NCBI GenBank assembly: GCA_016432725.1
Contig: JACJDG010000003.1
Coordinates: 6,230,001 to 6,294,000, forward strand
DNA from: Streptomyces sp. DHE7-1
Lineage (GTDB): Bacteria > Actinomycetota > Actinomycetes > Streptomycetales > Streptomycetaceae
Reading direction: 5' to 3'
DNA: 64,000 bases
A program made the position numbers and the translations under genes. The notes beneath the pieces are model-generated. The model was not told where the DNA came from. It saw only the letters and a program-made list of their open reading frames with translations, and did not search any database. Shown here piece after piece: positions 1 to 9,135 of this stretch (the first letter of the stretch is position 1; each line of letters starts with the position of its first letter).

Positions 1-624
1 GTTCAGGACCCGGCGCTTCATCTCCTCCAGCGCCGGCGTGGCGTCGATGATCTCGTCCTCGGCGATGCCCGCGACCGGCGAGCCGATCATCACGCGCGGG
101 GTGTCGCCGCACGCGGTGACGGTGGACAGGCCCACGCCCTCGAGCCGTTCCCAGATCGCGGGCACGTCCTCGATGCGGATCCAGTGGTACTGGACGTTCT
201 GCCGGTCGGTGATGTCCGCGGTGCCCCGTGCGAACTCCTGCGAGACCTCGCCGATGACCCGCAGCTGCTCCGTGGTGAGCGCGCCACCGTCGATGCGCAC
301 CCGGAGCATGAAGTACTCGTCGTCCAGCTCCTCCGGCTCCAGGATCGCGGTCTTGCCGCCGTCGATCCCGGGCTTGCGCTGGGTGTACAGGCCCCACCAG
401 CGCATCCGGCCGCGCAGGTCGTTCGGGTCGATCGAGTCGAAACCGCGCTTGGAGTAGATCGTCTCAATGCGTGTCCGCACATTGAGACCGTCGTCGTCCT
501 TCTTGAACTGCTCGTTGCCGTTGAGCGGGGTGAAGTGGCCTGCGGCCCACTGACCCTCACCGCGGTGACGGCTCACCTTGCGGCGGGGCGCGGAGGCGGC
601 AGAGTTCTGCGGGGTGGCGGCCAT
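1..624 (-). CDS. sirA: Ferredoxin-dependent sulfite (nitrite/sulfite) reductase, N-terminal part
   Basis: The reading frame starts with ATG at 624 and runs off the window, giving the first 208 codons. The protein closely resembles actinobacterial SirA (formerly NirA), the siroheme/4Fe-4S enzyme that reduces sulfite to sulfide in cysteine synthesis. Visible family landmarks are the RWWGLYTQRKPG segment, the ferredoxin-like half domain MLRVRIDGGAL, TDRQNVQYHWI (substrate/siroheme contact region) and TACGDTPRVM. The siroheme/FeS cysteines lie further downstream, outside the window. A short leader peptide gene precedes it by about 130 bases on the same strand, which supports sulfur-responsive control. 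The frame is intact as far as it can be seen. Confidence 0.93.
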   Translation of the reverse strand, partial: MAATPQNSAASAPRRKVSRHRGEGQWAAGHFTPLNGNEQFKKDDDGLNVRTRIETIYSKRGFDSIDPNDLRGRMRWWGLYTQRKPGIDGGKTAILEPEELDDEYFMLRVRIDGGALTTEQLRVIGEVSQEFARGTADITDRQNVQYHWIRIEDVPAIWERLEGVGLSTVTACGDTPRVMIGSPVAGIAEDEIIDATPALEEMKRRVLN

Positions 625-753
625 GGTTGTTACGTCCTTCGGGACAGGCGGGAAACGCGGCTCTGACCTGCGCATGCGGGCGCACGACGGCATGCGTGCG
701 CGCCCTTGCGCAGCAGGGAGAAAAGTGCGGGGAGGTCGGCGGTGCTGGGGCTG

Positions 754-837
754 TCAGCTCGCCGGACAGATGGCGCTGGACATGCGGCCGAGGTCGACGT
801 GCCGCCGACTCACCAAGGCAATTCCAGTTCCAGGCAT
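754..837 (-). CDS. Sulfur-gene leader peptide (27 aa)
   Basis: A 27-residue open frame, ATG at 837 and TGA at 756-754, reads MPGTGIALVSRRHVDLGRM then SSAICPAS. The core SRRHVDLxRxxSAxC is the signature I know from the tiny putative leader peptides in front of sulfur-assimilation genes in Streptomyces. It contains one Cys near its end (residue 24), fitting a cysteine-sensing attenuator. It lies on the same strand as the sulfite reductase and ends about 130 bases before that start. I see no other use for this stretch. The attenuation role is inference. Confidence 0.8.
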   Translation of the reverse strand: MPGTGIALVSRRHVDLGRMSSAICPAS

Positions 838-878
838 GACGGAAGCGTGTCACGCGGATCTCTGGCCAGTCCACCTTC

Positions 879-893
879 GTCCGTAATATGGAC
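879..893. promoter_or_regulatory. Palindrome upstream of the leader peptide, possible operator
   Basis: GTCCGTAATATGGAC is a 15-bp imperfect palindrome (6 of 7 arm positions pair) centred about 49 bases before the leader peptide start. It is AT-rich against its surroundings and sits where the promoter of the leader/sirA transcript is expected. It could be the operator of a sulfur regulator; no regulator gene is in the window. Confidence 0.35.
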
Positions 894-963
894 GGAACTA
901 TTCTGAATGGCGAGACGGAGTGTTGTGGGTCACGCTCCGCTCATGTGAACGACGGTGCGGGGG

Positions 964-1526
964 TCACGCTCCGGGCCACGGGCCGGGCGTCGCCACCTCC
1001 GGCTCCAGCTCCACCTTCGTGTCGAACAGCAGGAATCCGCGCCGCTGGTAGTTGGCCATGGCGAACTCGCCGTCCTTGCTGCACGTGTGGACCCACACCC
1101 GCTTCGTCGGCGTCCGCCCCGGCCACCGCTCGGCCAGGTCCCAGGCGCGGGCCGTGCCGTAGGAGAGCAGATGACCGCCGACGCGGCGGCCACGGAAGGC
1201 GGGGATCAGTCCGAAGTACATGATCTCGACAACGCCTTCGTCCTGCGCCTCCAGCTCGACGTATCCGGCGGGGGTGCCGCGGTCGTAGGCCACCCAGGTC
1301 TCGACACCCGGACGGTCCAGGTACTCCTGCCACCGCGCGTAGGTCCACCCGAGCCGGTCCGTCCAGCGGATGTCGCCGCCCACCGAGGCGTACAGGAAGC
1401 GGCTGAACTCGGGAGAGGGGACCTCGGCGCGGACGATCCGGACGTCGCCCTCGGGGCGGCGGCCGGCAGGAGGTCGGCCGGCGAGTTCTGCTCGAGGGAC
1501 CAGGTGGTGACGGTGACGCTGCTCAT
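964..1526 (-). CDS. GNAT family N-acetyltransferase (one apparent frameshift)
   Basis: The start is ATG at 1526 (MSSVTVTTWSLEQ) and TGA ends it at 966-964, about 187 codons. After residue 24 the frame breaks at the four-G run 1453-1456, and homology continues in the next frame as PEGDVRIVRAEV to the stop. One extra base in that run restores a single protein. The C-terminal half is a GNAT fold: YVELEAQDEGVVEIMYFGLIP as beta4, then RGRRVGGHLL as the acetyl-CoA pyrophosphate loop, then ANYQRRGF near the end. The substrate is unknown. It is convergent with nothing and stands alone between the sulfur leader and a secreted protein. Confidence 0.75.
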
Positions 1527-1620
1527 GCGGGCCAGGGAACCATCCCACCGGCCCGCCTGTCGATCGGCCGGGTCACTCCGCCCGGCCCCGGCGAGCCGCG
1601 GGCGGCCCGCCGGCCGTCCG

Positions 1621-2949
1621 TCACCTCAACGAGCGGTCGAGCGTCGTCAGCGGCACCGCGAACAGCATGCGGTCGGAGAGGGACCACACCTCGCCCGACT
1701 CCTCCCCGTACGACAGTGAGCCCGCCGACGCGGCCCAGCAGTGGTGGGAGGCGTCGAATCCACAGCGTGCCGCCTCGGCGTCCTCGCTGTCCTGGCGCCA
1801 CAGGCCGCCGTGGCCGTCTCCCGTACCGGACGCGCGTCCCACGTACCAGGACGGGGAGCCCGCTCCGGGGCGCCGGTGGGACAGCACGCCGGTGATGCCG
1901 GTCACCCGGGTCCGGTACGCCTCGATCGCGTCCGCCCGCCCGGCGGCGTCGGTGGCGAGCAGCCCGGCGCGCGTGGGGGCGCTGTCGAACGCGTACCGCC
2001 ACAGCCGGGTGCGCCGGTCGCTGCCGGGCGCGGTCCGCTCGGCCGCGACGAGGCTGTCGGGCGCGGTGCCGCGGTCCAGGGCGAGGGTGGCCGGACAGGG
2101 CGGTCCGGAGGCGGTGCAGCGGCCGCCGGTGAAGCGGTAGGAGCCGACGGCCGGCATCACGTACCGGTAGCCGTCGGCGGACCAGCCGCCGGGCACCCGG
2201 CCGATCGCGGGCGTGTCCGCCGTGGTGCGCTGGATGCGGTCGAGGTCGTAGACGTAGAGCGCGTCGGAGCCGCCGGTCCGGGTGGTGACCAGCAGCTTGT
2301 CCTGGTACCAGACCATGCCGGACAGGGGGAGGACAGGCCGCGGTAGTCCCGGCCGCCGTCCACGGGCACCACCAGCAGTACCCAGCGGTAGACCGGCCGT
2401 GCGGGATCGCCGGCGTCGACGAAGCCGACCCGGGCCAGGCCCCGGCCGGCCGCGGGCCCCCGGCGGTGCGGGTCCAGCCGGTGAGGATCACCCGGTGGGT
2501 GCCCCAGACGCCGTCGTCGTCGGCGTCCCGGAGGTGGTGACGGAGTGCGGCCGCCAGGCGGTGTCGGCCGTGTCGGCCGGGTCCCAGCAGTAGGCGCGGC
2601 CGGCGGCCGGGGCGACGGGCAGGGTCGCCCGGTCGTCCGGGGCGCAGCGGGCGGCCCGGCGCAGGGTGCGGTCCGCGCTCCCGAGGACGGCGCTCACGCC
2701 CACCGGGCGGCCCATGGACCGGGCGAGCCGGTGCAGGTCGCGGGCGGGCACCAGGTGCTCCTGGAGCCGGAGCCGGGCGGTGTCCGAGGCGGAGGTCAGT
2801 GGCTTGAGCGCGCCGGGGCTCTCGGCGACCTCGGCCTGTGAGGTGCTGATCAGCGTGGCGGCCGCGGTGAGCGCCAGCGCGGTCCCGGTGAGGACCGCGC
2901 GCAGGGCGGTGCCCCGTCTGCGCCGGCGGTGTCTGCCGCGATGCTTCAT
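1621..2949 (-). CDS. Putative secreted protein of unknown function (three apparent frameshifts)
   Basis: ATG at 2949 opens a basic N-terminus (MKHRGRHRRRRRG) followed by a hydrophobic stretch ending near TSQA, a Sec-type signal peptide. The coding signal then changes frame near 2515, near 2455 and at the G run 2325-2329, and ends with LDRSLR at 1621. Joined, it gives about 440 residues. Readable pieces include VYRWVLLVVPVDGG, MVWYQDKLLVTT and SDALYVYDLDRI, suggestive of beta-propeller-like repeats, but I cannot name a family. Whether it is a real pseudogene or an assembly artefact cannot be decided here; the same kind of break occurs in many neighbours. Confidence 0.55.
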
Positions 2950-3140
2950 GTCTCCTCCCGACGGGCCAACTGCGCCTGGTGGTCCGTACGTTGACCGAGG
3001 AGCAGGTGGGGAGGCCCACAGGGATGCTACGGCAGTAAGGGGCGGCGTGGGGGCAAGACCCCGAAATATGCGGAAGGCACCCGCGAACCGGGGGCCCGCC
3101 CGCGCCGCCGGTGCCCGGTCGCCGCCGTCCGGGCCGCCCG

Positions 3141-4432
3141 TCAGCCGGCGTCCGCCGCCGCCCGCCGCCGTGCGGCCACGGCCGGTGCCACCGACTGGGG
3201 CAGCAGGTCACGGGCGTCGCCGGGCAGCAGCACCTCGACCTCCGCGTCCTCGCGGAACCGGTACGGCCGGTGCTGCAGCAGGTCCCCCAAGTAGCGTCGG
3301 ACCCTGGACATCTCGGCCCGTACCGTGACCGTTCTGGACGGATCGCCGAACAGGTCCTCCGCGAGTGCCGCCGCCCCCGCCCGCCGCGGTGTTCGGCGAG
3401 CAGGTACAGCAACTCGGCGTGCCGGGGACTGAGTTCCCGGGACCAGGAGCCGGCCGCTCCGCACACGGTCACCGAGGTACGGCCCGCCCGGCTCAGGTCC
3501 AGCCGTACCCGGCCGGCGGCGCCCGGCGAGGGCTCGTCCGCCACCCGCAGCAGCCAGCCCCCGGCCAGCGGCTCCACCGCGCAGTGGCCCAGCGGCGGCA
3601 GCCACCGGCGTCCCGGCGCCAGCGACCTGGGCAGGGAGAGCCGGCGTACGTACGGCATCCCGGTCACGGCGGCGGTCCAGCCGTCCCGGTCCACCACCAG
3701 CGCCCGGCCGTCCAGCCGGGCCAGCACCGGCGCGCCCACCGCGCGCAGTCGCTCCAGCGAGTCCAGGTGCAGCTCCCGCAGCCGGGCCTCGGCGAGTCCG
3801 GCGACGGAGGCCACCCAGGAGAGCGTCGCCGGATGCATGGTGCGCAGCGGGCCGCTGACGTCCACCACCCCGATGAGCCGGCCGTCCCGCGGGTCGGTGA
3901 TCGGGGCGCCCGTACAGGTCCAGGAGGCGTGCGAGCGGACGAAGTGCTCGGCGGCGAACACCTGCACCGGCCGCCGCACCACCGCGGGGGTGCCCACGCC
4001 GTTGGTGCCGACGACGTCCTCCCGCCAGTCCGCGCCGAGTTCGAAGCCGAGGCCGTCGGCCTTGCGCAGTACCCCCGGCGACCCCTCCCGCCACAGCACG
4101 CGCCCCTCGGCGTCGGCGACGACCATGATGTGCTGGGCGACGTCCGCGACCGAAAGCAGTCCCTCGCGCAGCACCGGCAGCACGTGCCGCAGCGGTGACT
4201 CCTCGCGTCTGCGCCGTACTTCGTCGGCGGACAGCAGACCGGACCTGAAGTCGTGGTCGGGGTCGACCCTGCTGCGCAGCATGCGTCCCCAGGACTGCTC
4301 GATCACCGGCCGGGGCGCGATCCGCGCGCGCTTCCCGGCGAGTGTGGCCTCGCGTACCTCGTTCAGCACCCGCGCCGCCTGCGCCGCGTCCACGGCGGCC
4401 AGGCGCGCCAGGTTCATCGGCGGGTTCACCAC
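3141..4432 (-). CDS. GAF-domain transcriptional regulator (one apparent frameshift)
   Basis: The start is taken as GTG at 4432 because GGGAGGA lies seven bases upstream; GTG 4429 and ATG 4417 are alternatives in frame. The N-terminus (residues about 1-60) has the WGRMLRSRVDP segment seen in AcoR-like activators, followed by a GAF sensor domain (about 90-240: HIMVVADAEGRVLWREG, DVVGTNGVGTP, WTCTGAPITDP). There is no AAA+ sigma-54 domain. The C-terminal part LAEDLFGDPSRTVTVRAEMSRVRRYLG looks like a winged-helix region typical of the Streptomyces type. The frame shifts in the GC-rich run near 3370-3385. Its target genes are not obvious; aidB lies upstream on the same strand. Confidence 0.75.
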
Positions 4433-4670
4433 TGGTGGTCCTCCCGGAAGGGCGTCGAACACACTTGTCAAGCCATACCGGGCGGCGGTTTCCGGTCGGC
4501 TTCTGTGCACATACTGCCGCCGGGCGCATGCCGGAGGCACAGACTCCGCGCACAGTCACCGATAAGTTGCAACCCCCTGCAACCCTGGTGAACCGCACGA
4601 GAACACCAGAGACTTGTGCACGGCGTCGCCCACGGGCGGCGTTCTGGCCTGTCAACGGGCCCATTCAGCG

Positions 4671-4702
4671 GGGGTGGTGCCGTGTCGGCGCAGCACCACC
4701 CC
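4671..4702. terminator. Inverted repeat after aidB
   Basis: A perfect 10-bp inverted repeat (GGGGTGGTGC / GCACCACCCC) with a 12-base loop lies between the end of aidB (4738) and the GAF regulator start. It has no T tract, as is usual for Streptomyces. It probably ends the aidB transcript. The rest of 4433-4737 holds the regulator's ribosome site and two TGCAACCC copies near 4566-4585, a possible binding site; no gene is seen there. Confidence 0.5.
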
Positions 4703-4737
4703 GTGACGTGTGCCCGTGACGGGGCGGACAGTCCGGA

Positions 4738-6375
4738 TCAGGACACGGGACGCGCCCGCTCCACGACCGAGGCCAGATCCAGGCCCGCGGGCAGCGTGCC
4801 GAACGAGGCGCCCCGGTCGCCGCCGAGCCGGGAGGCGCAGAACGCGTCGGCGACCTCCGGGGGCGCGAACCGCACCAGCAGCGATCCCTGGAGAACCAGC
4901 GCGAGCCGTTCCACCAGCCGCCGGGCCCGGCCCTCCACGCCTTCCAGGTCGGCCAGTTCGGTGAACAGGTCCTTCACCGCCCGGTCCAGCCGATGGTCGG
5001 CGCCGTGCGCCCGGCCGATCTCGGTGAGGCAGGCGTCCAGCGCGCCCGGCTCCCGCCGCAGGGCCCGCAGCACGTCCAGCGCCTGCACGTTCCCCGCCCC
5101 CTCCCACACGGAGTTCAGCGGTGACTCCCGCACCAGCCGGGGCAGGCCGGACTCCTCCACGTACCCGTTGCCGCCCAGGCACTCGGCCGCCTCCACCGCC
5201 AGCGGGGCGCAGCGCTTGGTGATCCAGTACTTGGCGGCCGGCACCGCGAGCCGCAGGAAGGCGCGCTCCTGCTCGCTCCCGTCGTCGTGGGCGGCGGCGA
5301 GCCGGAGCGCCAGCGTCGTCGCGGCCTCGGACTCCAGCGCGAGGTCGGCCAGCACGTTGCGCATCAGCGGCTTGTCGATCAGCCTGCCGCCGAACGCCTC
5401 CCGGTGCCCGCAGTGGTGCACCGCCTGCGCCACCGCCTGCCGCATCAGCCCGGCGGAGCCGAGCGCGCAGTCCAGCCGGGTCGCGGCGACCATGTCGATG
5501 ATCGTGCGGACGCCGCGTCCCTCCTCGCCGACCACGCGCGCCCAGGTGCCGTCGAACTCGACCTCGGCGGAGGCGTTGGACCGGTTGCCCAGCTTGTCCT
5601 TCAGCCGCTGGATCAGGAAGGGGTTGCGGCCGCCGTCGGGGAGGACGCGCGGTACGAGGAAGCAGGTGAGGCCGGCGGGAGCCTGCGCGAGCACGAGGAA
5701 GCCGTCCGACATGGGGGCCGAGCAGAACCACTTGTGCCCGGTGAGCGCGTACGTCCCGGCCTCGGCGAGCGGCCGGGCCCGCGTGGTGTTGGCCCGTACG
5801 TCGCTGCCGCCCTGCTTCTCGGTCATGCCCATGCCGAACAGGGCGCCGGCCTTCTCGGCCGCGGGCCGCAGCCCGCGGTCGTAGATGCCGGACGTCAGCC
5901 GCGGCTCCCACTCGGCGGCCAGCGCCGGATCCGCCCGCAGCGCGGGCACGGCGGCGTGTGTCATCGACAGCGGACAGCAGTTGCCCGCATCCACCTGGGT
6001 CCACACCAGGAACCCGGCCGCCCGGCGCACATGCCCCGCCGGCCGGGGCCAGGCGTTCGTGAGGCCCGCCGAGACACCCTTGCCGAGCAGACGGTGCCAG
6101 GCGGGGTGGAAGTCCACCTCGTCGATCCGGTGGCCATAGCGGTCGTGCGTGCGCAGCCGCGGCGGGAACTCGTTCGCCTGCGCCCCCCACTCCTGCACCT
6201 GCGCCGACCCGGCGGCCCGGCCCAGCGCGGACAGTTCCGAGCGCACCTCGTCCAGCACCTCGGCGGCGGTGTGCCGCTCGACGGCCTCCACAAGGGCCCG
6301 GTCAGCGCCGAAGACGTCGTAGCCCACCAGCGCGGGCGGCTGGTTCGTCACGGTGTGCGTGGGGTTGCCTGCCAT
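4738..6375 (-). CDS. aidB: AidB-type acyl-CoA dehydrogenase (alkylation response)
   Basis: A 545-residue intact protein, almost the same length as E. coli AidB. It matches that protein along its whole length: THTVTNQPPAL at the N-terminus, FHPAWHRLL, MGMTEKQGGSDVRANTTRA (FAD-binding signature), GHKWFCSAPMSD, LKDKLGNRSNASAEVEF and NSVWEGAGN with the acyl-CoA dehydrogenase active-site Glu region. AidB binds DNA and FAD and is thought to protect promoters from alkylation; its dehydrogenase activity is weak. The start is ATG at 6375. It is divergent from the BrkB-type gene and may be a single-gene transcript ending at the inverted repeat. The window also has ada-alkA and ogt at 52.7-54.6 kb, so alkylation functions are scattered. 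Confidence 0.9.
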   Translation of the reverse strand: MAGNPTHTVTNQPPALVGYDVFGADRALVEAVERHTAAEVLDEVRSELSALGRAAGSAQVQEWGAQANEFPPRLRTHDRYGHRIDEVDFHPAWHRLLGKGVSAGLTNAWPRPAGHVRRAAGFLVWTQVDAGNCCPLSMTHAAVPALRADPALAAEWEPRLTSGIYDRGLRPAAEKAGALFGMGMTEKQGGSDVRANTTRARPLAEAGTYALTGHKWFCSAPMSDGFLVLAQAPAGLTCFLVPRVLPDGGRNPFLIQRLKDKLGNRSNASAEVEFDGTWARVVGEEGRGVRTIIDMVAATRLDCALGSAGLMRQAVAQAVHHCGHREAFGGRLIDKPLMRNVLADLALESEAATTLALRLAAAHDDGSEQERAFLRLAVPAAKYWITKRCAPLAVEAAECLGGNGYVEESGLPRLVRESPLNSVWEGAGNVQALDVLRALRREPGALDACLTEIGRAHGADHRLDRAVKDLFTELADLEGVEGRARRLVERLALVLQGSLLVRFAPPEVADAFCASRLGGDRGASFGTLPAGLDLASVVERARPVS

Positions 6376-6505
6376 GACGCGAACCTACCCGCGATCGCGC
6401 CGAAGCTGCCCCCGCAGTGCCGTGGCGCCGCCGGGGAGCGCGTCCGCCCCGGTCGTCCACCCCCGGAAGGTGAGGGCGGTCCGGTGCGGCGGATACCGTT
6501 AGGTC

Positions 6506-7744
6506 GTGCAGCCAGGAAGTGAGACCCCCGATCGGCCCGCCGGCCGCCTCCACCGGGCCAGAGCCCTCTACCGGAACGTATCCAAGCGCAGGACGGCCTG
6601 GCTGCTTCTCAAGGACACCGTCAACTCGTGCATGGAGTACCGCATCCTGGGCCTGGCGGCCGAGGCGGCCTTCTTCACGCTGCTGTCGGTGCCGCCGCTG
6701 CTGCTGAGCCTCATCGGCCTCCTCGGCTACGTCGACGCCTGGACCGGCGCCGACACCATCAAGAGCCTGGAGAACAACATTCTCGAGGCCTCCCGCACCG
6801 TGCTGTCCGACAAGGGCGTCAAGGAGATCGCCGAGCCGATCCTGCACGACGTGATGGCGGGCGGCCGGCCCGACGTCATCTCCATCGGCTTCCTCTTCGC
6901 CCTGTGGTCCGGCTCCCGCGCGGTGAACGTCTTCATCGACACCATCACCGTGATGTACGGCCTCGACGGCGTGCGCGGCATCGTCAAGACCCGCCTGATG
7001 GCGTTCCTGCTGTTCATCGTGGCCCTGCTGATCGGCTCGGTCGCGCTGCCGCTGATGGTGGCCGGACCGGACGCGGTCGTCCGGATCGTGCCCTGGTCCG
7101 AGACGCTGGTGCAGGTCCTGTACTGGCCGGTCGTGCTCGTCCTGTCGGTCGTCTTCCTGACGACGCTGTACCACGTCTCGGTGCCCGTGCGCTCCCCGTG
7201 GATCGAGGACGTGCCCGGTGCCCTGGTCGCCCTCGCCATGTGGGTCCTGGGCAGCCTGCTGCTGCGCATCTACCTCACCCACACCATCGAGGGCGCCACG
7301 ATCTACGGCTCCCTGGCAGCCTCCGTCGCCGTCCTGCTGTGGATCGGCGTGTCGGCCTTCGCCGTGCTCGTCGGCGCGGCGGTGAACGCCGCCATCGACC
7401 GGGTCTGGCCGGCCGCCGCCACGGCCGCCGCCCGTGAGGCGAACGAGCGGGTCCGCGAGGCGCAGGTCGCCGAGTACGTCGCCTGGGCCGCCGGGGCCCG
7501 CGAGAGCGACCCGGACGACCCGGACATGCCCTCCGAGTTCCCCGAGCGCTGGTCCCGCTTCCTCCCCCCGGAGGACGTGACGGCCCGCCTGCGCACCCAC
7601 GCCAGGAACCCGCACCACCACACGCACAAGGCGGACGGGGCGGCCGGAGGGACCGGGGCGGTCGGTCCGGGCGCAGCGCCCGGATCCGGCGGCGTGAACG
7701 GCGTCGACGGCAAGCACGGCGGCACGCCTCCGCACGGGACGTGA
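6506..7744 (+). CDS. YihY/BrkB family inner-membrane protein
   Basis: A 412-residue membrane protein starting with GTG at 6506; a TACCGT -10-like box at 6494-6499 suggests a nearly leaderless mRNA. After a 45-residue cytoplasmic N-terminus come about six hydrophobic segments with BrkB landmarks: AAFFTLLSVPPLLLSLIG, LWSGSRAVNVFI, VLSVVFLTTLYHVSVP, IYGSLAASVAVLLWIGVSAFAVLVGAAVNAA. The family is wrongly known as ribonuclease BN; it is an envelope protein of unclear role. The last 100 residues are a charged then Gly/His/Pro-rich cytoplasmic tail. Its stop overlaps an in-frame GTG of the next ORF, so the AraC-type gene may be co-transcribed. Confidence 0.85.
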   Translation: MQPGSETPDRPAGRLHRARALYRNVSKRRTAWLLLKDTVNSCMEYRILGLAAEAAFFTLLSVPPLLLSLIGLLGYVDAWTGADTIKSLENNILEASRTVLSDKGVKEIAEPILHDVMAGGRPDVISIGFLFALWSGSRAVNVFIDTITVMYGLDGVRGIVKTRLMAFLLFIVALLIGSVALPLMVAGPDAVVRIVPWSETLVQVLYWPVVLVLSVVFLTTLYHVSVPVRSPWIEDVPGALVALAMWVLGSLLLRIYLTHTIEGATIYGSLAASVAVLLWIGVSAFAVLVGAAVNAAIDRVWPAAATAAAREANERVREAQVAEYVAWAAGARESDPDDPDMPSEFPERWSRFLPPEDVTARLRTHARNPHHHTHKADGAAGGTGAVGPGAAPGSGGVNGVDGKHGGTPPHGT

Positions 7745-7818
7745 TCACCGGGGCGGCCGCCCCTCCGCGCCGGCCGCTACGCCGACCGGGACGCCCCGGG
7801 CGGCGTAGCCTGGCGCTC

Positions 7819-8646
7819 GTGTACGAGGAACGGCCGTCCCGGCTCACCGGCGCCGTCGTGTGGCGCCGCACCCCCGAGGACCCCGCCGCCCGGCCGGTGC
7901 TGCCCGACGGCTGCATGGACCTGCTGTACAGCGACGGCAGGCTGCTGGTCGCCGGCCCCGACACCCGCGCCCACGTCCCCGGGGGCCCGCCCCGCGCCTG
8001 GGCGGGCCTGCGCTTCTTCCCCGGCACCGCGCCCGCCCTGCTCGGCGTACCGGCCCGGGAACTGCGCGACACCCGGGTCGAACTGACCGACCTGTGGCCG
8101 GCCGCCCGGGCCCGGCGGCTGCGCGACCGCGTCGCGGCGGCACCGGAGGCGGCGACGGCCCTGGAGGACATCGCCCTCGGCTGGGCGGCCGATTCCGGGG
8201 GCCCCGACCCGCTGCTGCGCCGGCTGGTGGAGTGCCTGGACGCGGGCCGCGCGGTGGCGGCCACGGCCGCCGAACTCGGCATCGGGGAACGCGCCCTCCA
8301 CCGCCGCTGCCTGACCGCCTTCGGCTACGGGCCCAAGACCCTCGCCCGCATCCTGCGCCTCCAGCGCGCCCTGGCGCTGGCCCGCTCCGGCGTGCCGTAC
8401 GCGGAGACGGCGGCCCGCACCGGTTACGCGGACCAGCCGCACCTCGCCCGGGACGTCCGGCAGCTCACGGGCCGGCCGCTGGGCGAGCTACTCGGCGGCC
8501 GACGGGGCGAACAGGTCGACGCCGTTGCCGTCGGGGTCGTGGACGGTGGCGTACCGCTGGCCCCAGAACGCGTCCCACGGCTTCAGCTCCCCGTGGTACC
8601 CGGCGCCCACCAGATCCTCGTAGACGGCGTCCACCCCGGCCGGTGA
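7819..8646 (+). CDS. AraC-type helix-turn-helix regulator
   Basis: I place the start at GTG 7819, because TAGCCT (7806-7811) lies eight bases upstream as a -10 box for a leaderless transcript and the family begins around YEERPSRL; an in-frame GTG at 7741 is the alternative. The N-terminal domain has the conserved PVLPDGCMDLLYSDG and HVPGGPPRAWAGLRFFPGTAP, typical of the DUF6597 sensor domain. The C-terminal AraC HTH is at about residues 150-225 (ATAAELGIGERALHRR, FGYGPKTLARILRLQRAL). The HTH ends near 8505, but the frame continues to 8646 across the opposing VOC gene. The extra 45 residues look like antisense sequence, so the true stop may be earlier and hidden by an indel. Confidence 0.75.
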   Translation: MYEERPSRLTGAVVWRRTPEDPAARPVLPDGCMDLLYSDGRLLVAGPDTRAHVPGGPPRAWAGLRFFPGTAPALLGVPARELRDTRVELTDLWPAARARRLRDRVAAAPEAATALEDIALGWAADSGGPDPLLRRLVECLDAGRAVAATAAELGIGERALHRRCLTAFGYGPKTLARILRLQRALALARSGVPYAETAARTGYADQPHLARDVRQLTGRPLGELLGGRRGEQVDAVAVGVVDGGVPLAPERVPRLQLPVVPGAHQILVDGVHPGR

Positions 8647-8886
8647 GCCGCAGTGGAAGGCGAGCCCGACGCGTCCGCCGGCGGCGGGCGCCCGCCAGGC
8701 CGGGTGGAAGGACCGGACGGTCTCCTCGGTGTCCAGGGCGAGCACCAGCCCGCCGGGCAGCTCGGCCTCGACATGCGGCTGTGTCTCGGCCCCCTCGGGG
8801 AAGACCAGCCCGAGGCGGCGGTAGAAGGCGAGCGAGGCGGCCAGATCGGAGGCCACCACGCCGATCACGGCGAATCGTGGAGTCAT
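8488..8886 (-). CDS. VOC (glyoxalase/bleomycin-resistance) family protein
   Basis: A 132-residue single VOC module. It starts MTPRFAVIGVVASDLAASLAFYRRLGL and ends with YATVHDPDGNGVDLFAPS, the usual beta-alpha-beta-beta-beta halves. Candidate metal ligands are His in QPHVEAEL and Glu/Asp near the end; the ligand set does not tell which reaction, and many Streptomyces relatives are binding proteins. It converges with and overlaps the AraC-type regulator by about 160 bases as sequenced. Confidence 0.82.
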   Translation of the reverse strand: MTPRFAVIGVVASDLAASLAFYRRLGLVFPEGAETQPHVEAELPGGLVLALDTEETVRSFHPAWRAPAAGGRVGLAFHCGSPAGVDAVYEDLVGAGYHGELKPWDAFWGQRYATVHDPDGNGVDLFAPSAAE

Positions 8887-8950
8887 GGGCCCACGGTAGG
8901 CAGGGACCGGACCCCCGGTCTTGAAGAAAACGGACAGGCGCCGGACCCGG

Positions 8951-9135
8951 TCAGACGTCCTCGGTCAGCTTCAGGAAGGCGGCCCATGAGGCGGGGGCGA
9001 CGGTGAGGTGCGGAGCGGTGGGGTCTTGGAGTCGCGGATGTGGATGGCCGCTGGGCGCAGGGCGACTTCGAGACAGTTGCCGCCCTCGCTGCCGCTGTAG
9101 CTCGACTTGAACCACCGAAGTGCGGTGCCGCTCAT
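8951..9135 (-). CDS. DUF397 small protein (one apparent frameshift)
   Basis: ATG at 9135 with AGGAGAG upstream. It reads MSGTALRWFKSSYSGSEGG then NCLEVALRP and HIRDSKTP, the DUF397 signature (WxKSSYSG, NCVEVA, VRDSK). At the four-G run 9020-9023 the frame breaks; adding one base gives the normal ending APASWAAFLKLTEDV and TGA at 8953-8951, about 61 residues. It overlaps the stop of the XRE regulator by four bases (ATGA), so the two are translationally coupled. These pairs are common in Streptomyces (WhiJ/AbaA-like loci) and act in developmental control; the third, ATPase member is not adjacent here. Confidence 0.8.

Noticed and set aside
1523..4540. A single 1,005-codon minus-strand ORF covering the GAF regulator and part of the secreted protein
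   Set aside because: The first part is the GAF regulator, but after about 3380 it is the wrong frame of two genes joined by frame breaks.
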